NCBI GenBank assembly: GCA_023227825.1
Contig: JALOCJ010000007.1
Coordinates: forward strand, 1-64,000
Direction: 5' to 3'
Length of the DNA stretch: 64,000 nucleotides
Source of the DNA: Candidatus Cloacimonas sp.
GTDB lineage: Bacteria > Cloacimonadota > Cloacimonadia > Cloacimonadales > Cloacimonadaceae
Shown one piece after another: positions 63,497 to 64,000 of the stretch. Numbering within the stretch: the stretch's first letter is position 1; each line of letters opens with the position of its first letter. The translations under genes were made by a program, and so were the position numbers. The notes below the pieces were generated by a model. That model was given only the letters and a program-made list of their open reading frames with translations. It was not told where the DNA came from and did not search any database.

Positions 63497-64000
63497 GTGC
63501 GTAACCACATCTTTCTTTTGCTGATTGCCGTTTTTTGCCTTGTTTCCTGCAGCCCTAATAAAACGCAACTTTCCACTGAAGCAAAGTTGAAAAATGCCGA
63601 TGAGCTTTTTGCCAAAAAAAAATATTCCCGTGCTGCAGTTATCTATGAAGAGATTTCTTTTGAACGCAAATCAGCTGCTACTGCTTATGCTACGATGAAA
63701 GTTGCAGATTGCTATTTTAATATGAACAAGTTTAGCGAGGCGCTTGCCAGATATGAACAGTTTATCAATTCCTTTCCGGATCACGAAAATGTTGCAAATG
63801 CCTATTTTCAGGTAGGAGTATGTTTATTTGAAGAATCCCTGCCTCCACAGTATGATCAAACCGAGACCATAAAATGTATTGAAGCATTCCAGACCTTTAT
63901 AGATCGCTATCCTAATGATCCAAGGTATGAAAAAGCAGTGGAATATATTCATAAATGCCAGTATAAACTTTTGGAAAAGCAATACTTAAACGGTTATATC
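63497..64000 (+). CDS. bamD: outer-membrane assembly lipoprotein BamD-like (3' end outside window)
   Basis: The frame opens at GTG 63497 after aaaggaac and runs open to the end of the window (168 codons). A lipoprotein signal peptide (lipobox LVSC, C18) is followed by TPR-like helical repeats with ADELFAKKKYSRAAVIYEE, FSEALARYEQFINSFPDHE and IEAFQTFIDRYPNDP, the YfiO/BamD pattern. BamD is an essential part of the complex inserting beta-barrel proteins. The C-terminus lies beyond the window, so length cannot be checked. Confidence 0.85.
   Translation, partial: MRNHIFLLLIAVFCLVSCSPNKTQLSTEAKLKNADELFAKKKYSRAAVIYEEISFERKSAATAYATMKVADCYFNMNKFSEALARYEQFINSFPDHENVANAYFQVGVCLFEESLPPQYDQTETIKCIEAFQTFIDRYPNDPRYEKAVEYIHKCQYKLLEKQYLNGYI

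Overview
The window looks like the start of a chromosome from a low-GC, Gram-negative member of the FCB group, most probably a Cloacimonadota bacterium (Candidatus Cloacimonas-like). This placement comes from remembered gene content and not from a search. The grounds are dnaA beside a field of DnaA boxes near the left end, secreted proteins with type IX-style C-terminal sorting domains (a PNP motif followed by a short beta domain), outer-membrane biogenesis genes (SurA/PpiC-type proteins, BamD), DUF116, class I two-subunit fumarase and an acyl-CoA transferase pair. UGA is an ordinary stop codon here.

Layout. 1-2118: an outer-membrane beta-barrel gene (minus strand), then about 1 kb of non-coding DNA with palindromic repeats, ending in DnaA boxes. 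2119-3731: dnaA and a second box cluster, the likely oriC. 3732-13680: a tightly packed plus-strand run: DNRLRE-type lipoprotein, two parvulin proteins, PgpA, YajC, peptide deformylase, Met-tRNA formyltransferase, DUF116, a PDZ-less HtrA protease and a secreted phosphoesterase. 13690-17330: two radical SAM/SPASM proteins around a PAP2 phosphatase gene broken by a UGA in its PSGHT motif. 17331-26345: repeats, a HEAT protein, a SpoU methylase, a gingipain-type (C25) protease, PlsC, a DUF58 protein and fumarase.

26346-32699 is an AT-rich accessory island. Tandem repeats lead into a consensus promoter driving two genes: an Hsp70/actin-fold ATPase with an extra N-terminal domain, and a RapA-like SNF2 helicase. 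Single 60-base lines counted by hand gave 14/60 and 19/60 G+C inside the island and 24/60 in the fumarase gene. This is the best candidate for an undescribed (possibly defence) module.

33083-41354 is a second unexplained system. Two large paralogous membrane proteins (FN3-like repeats plus a C-terminal domain that I recall as DUF6754) flank three smaller membrane proteins, one of which seems to carry a diverged copy of the same domain.

41355-45069 holds more repeats, a secreted type IX-sorted protein and a DUF2809 protein. 45070-53890 holds dapA, an M16C protease, rsgA, nadK, recN, a DUF4349 protein and NfeD. 54044-64000 holds nth, an SRAP protein, an HD-GYP response regulator, the CoA-transferase pair, hflX, four tRNA genes (Ser-UGA, Ser-GCU, Gln-UUG, Gln-CUG), a second HEAT protein, greA, an M18 aminopeptidase, an unknown membrane protein and the start of bamD. 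Most of the window is ordinary housekeeping. The unusual content lies in the island, the five-gene membrane cluster, the broken phosphatase and several families of short intergenic repeats.
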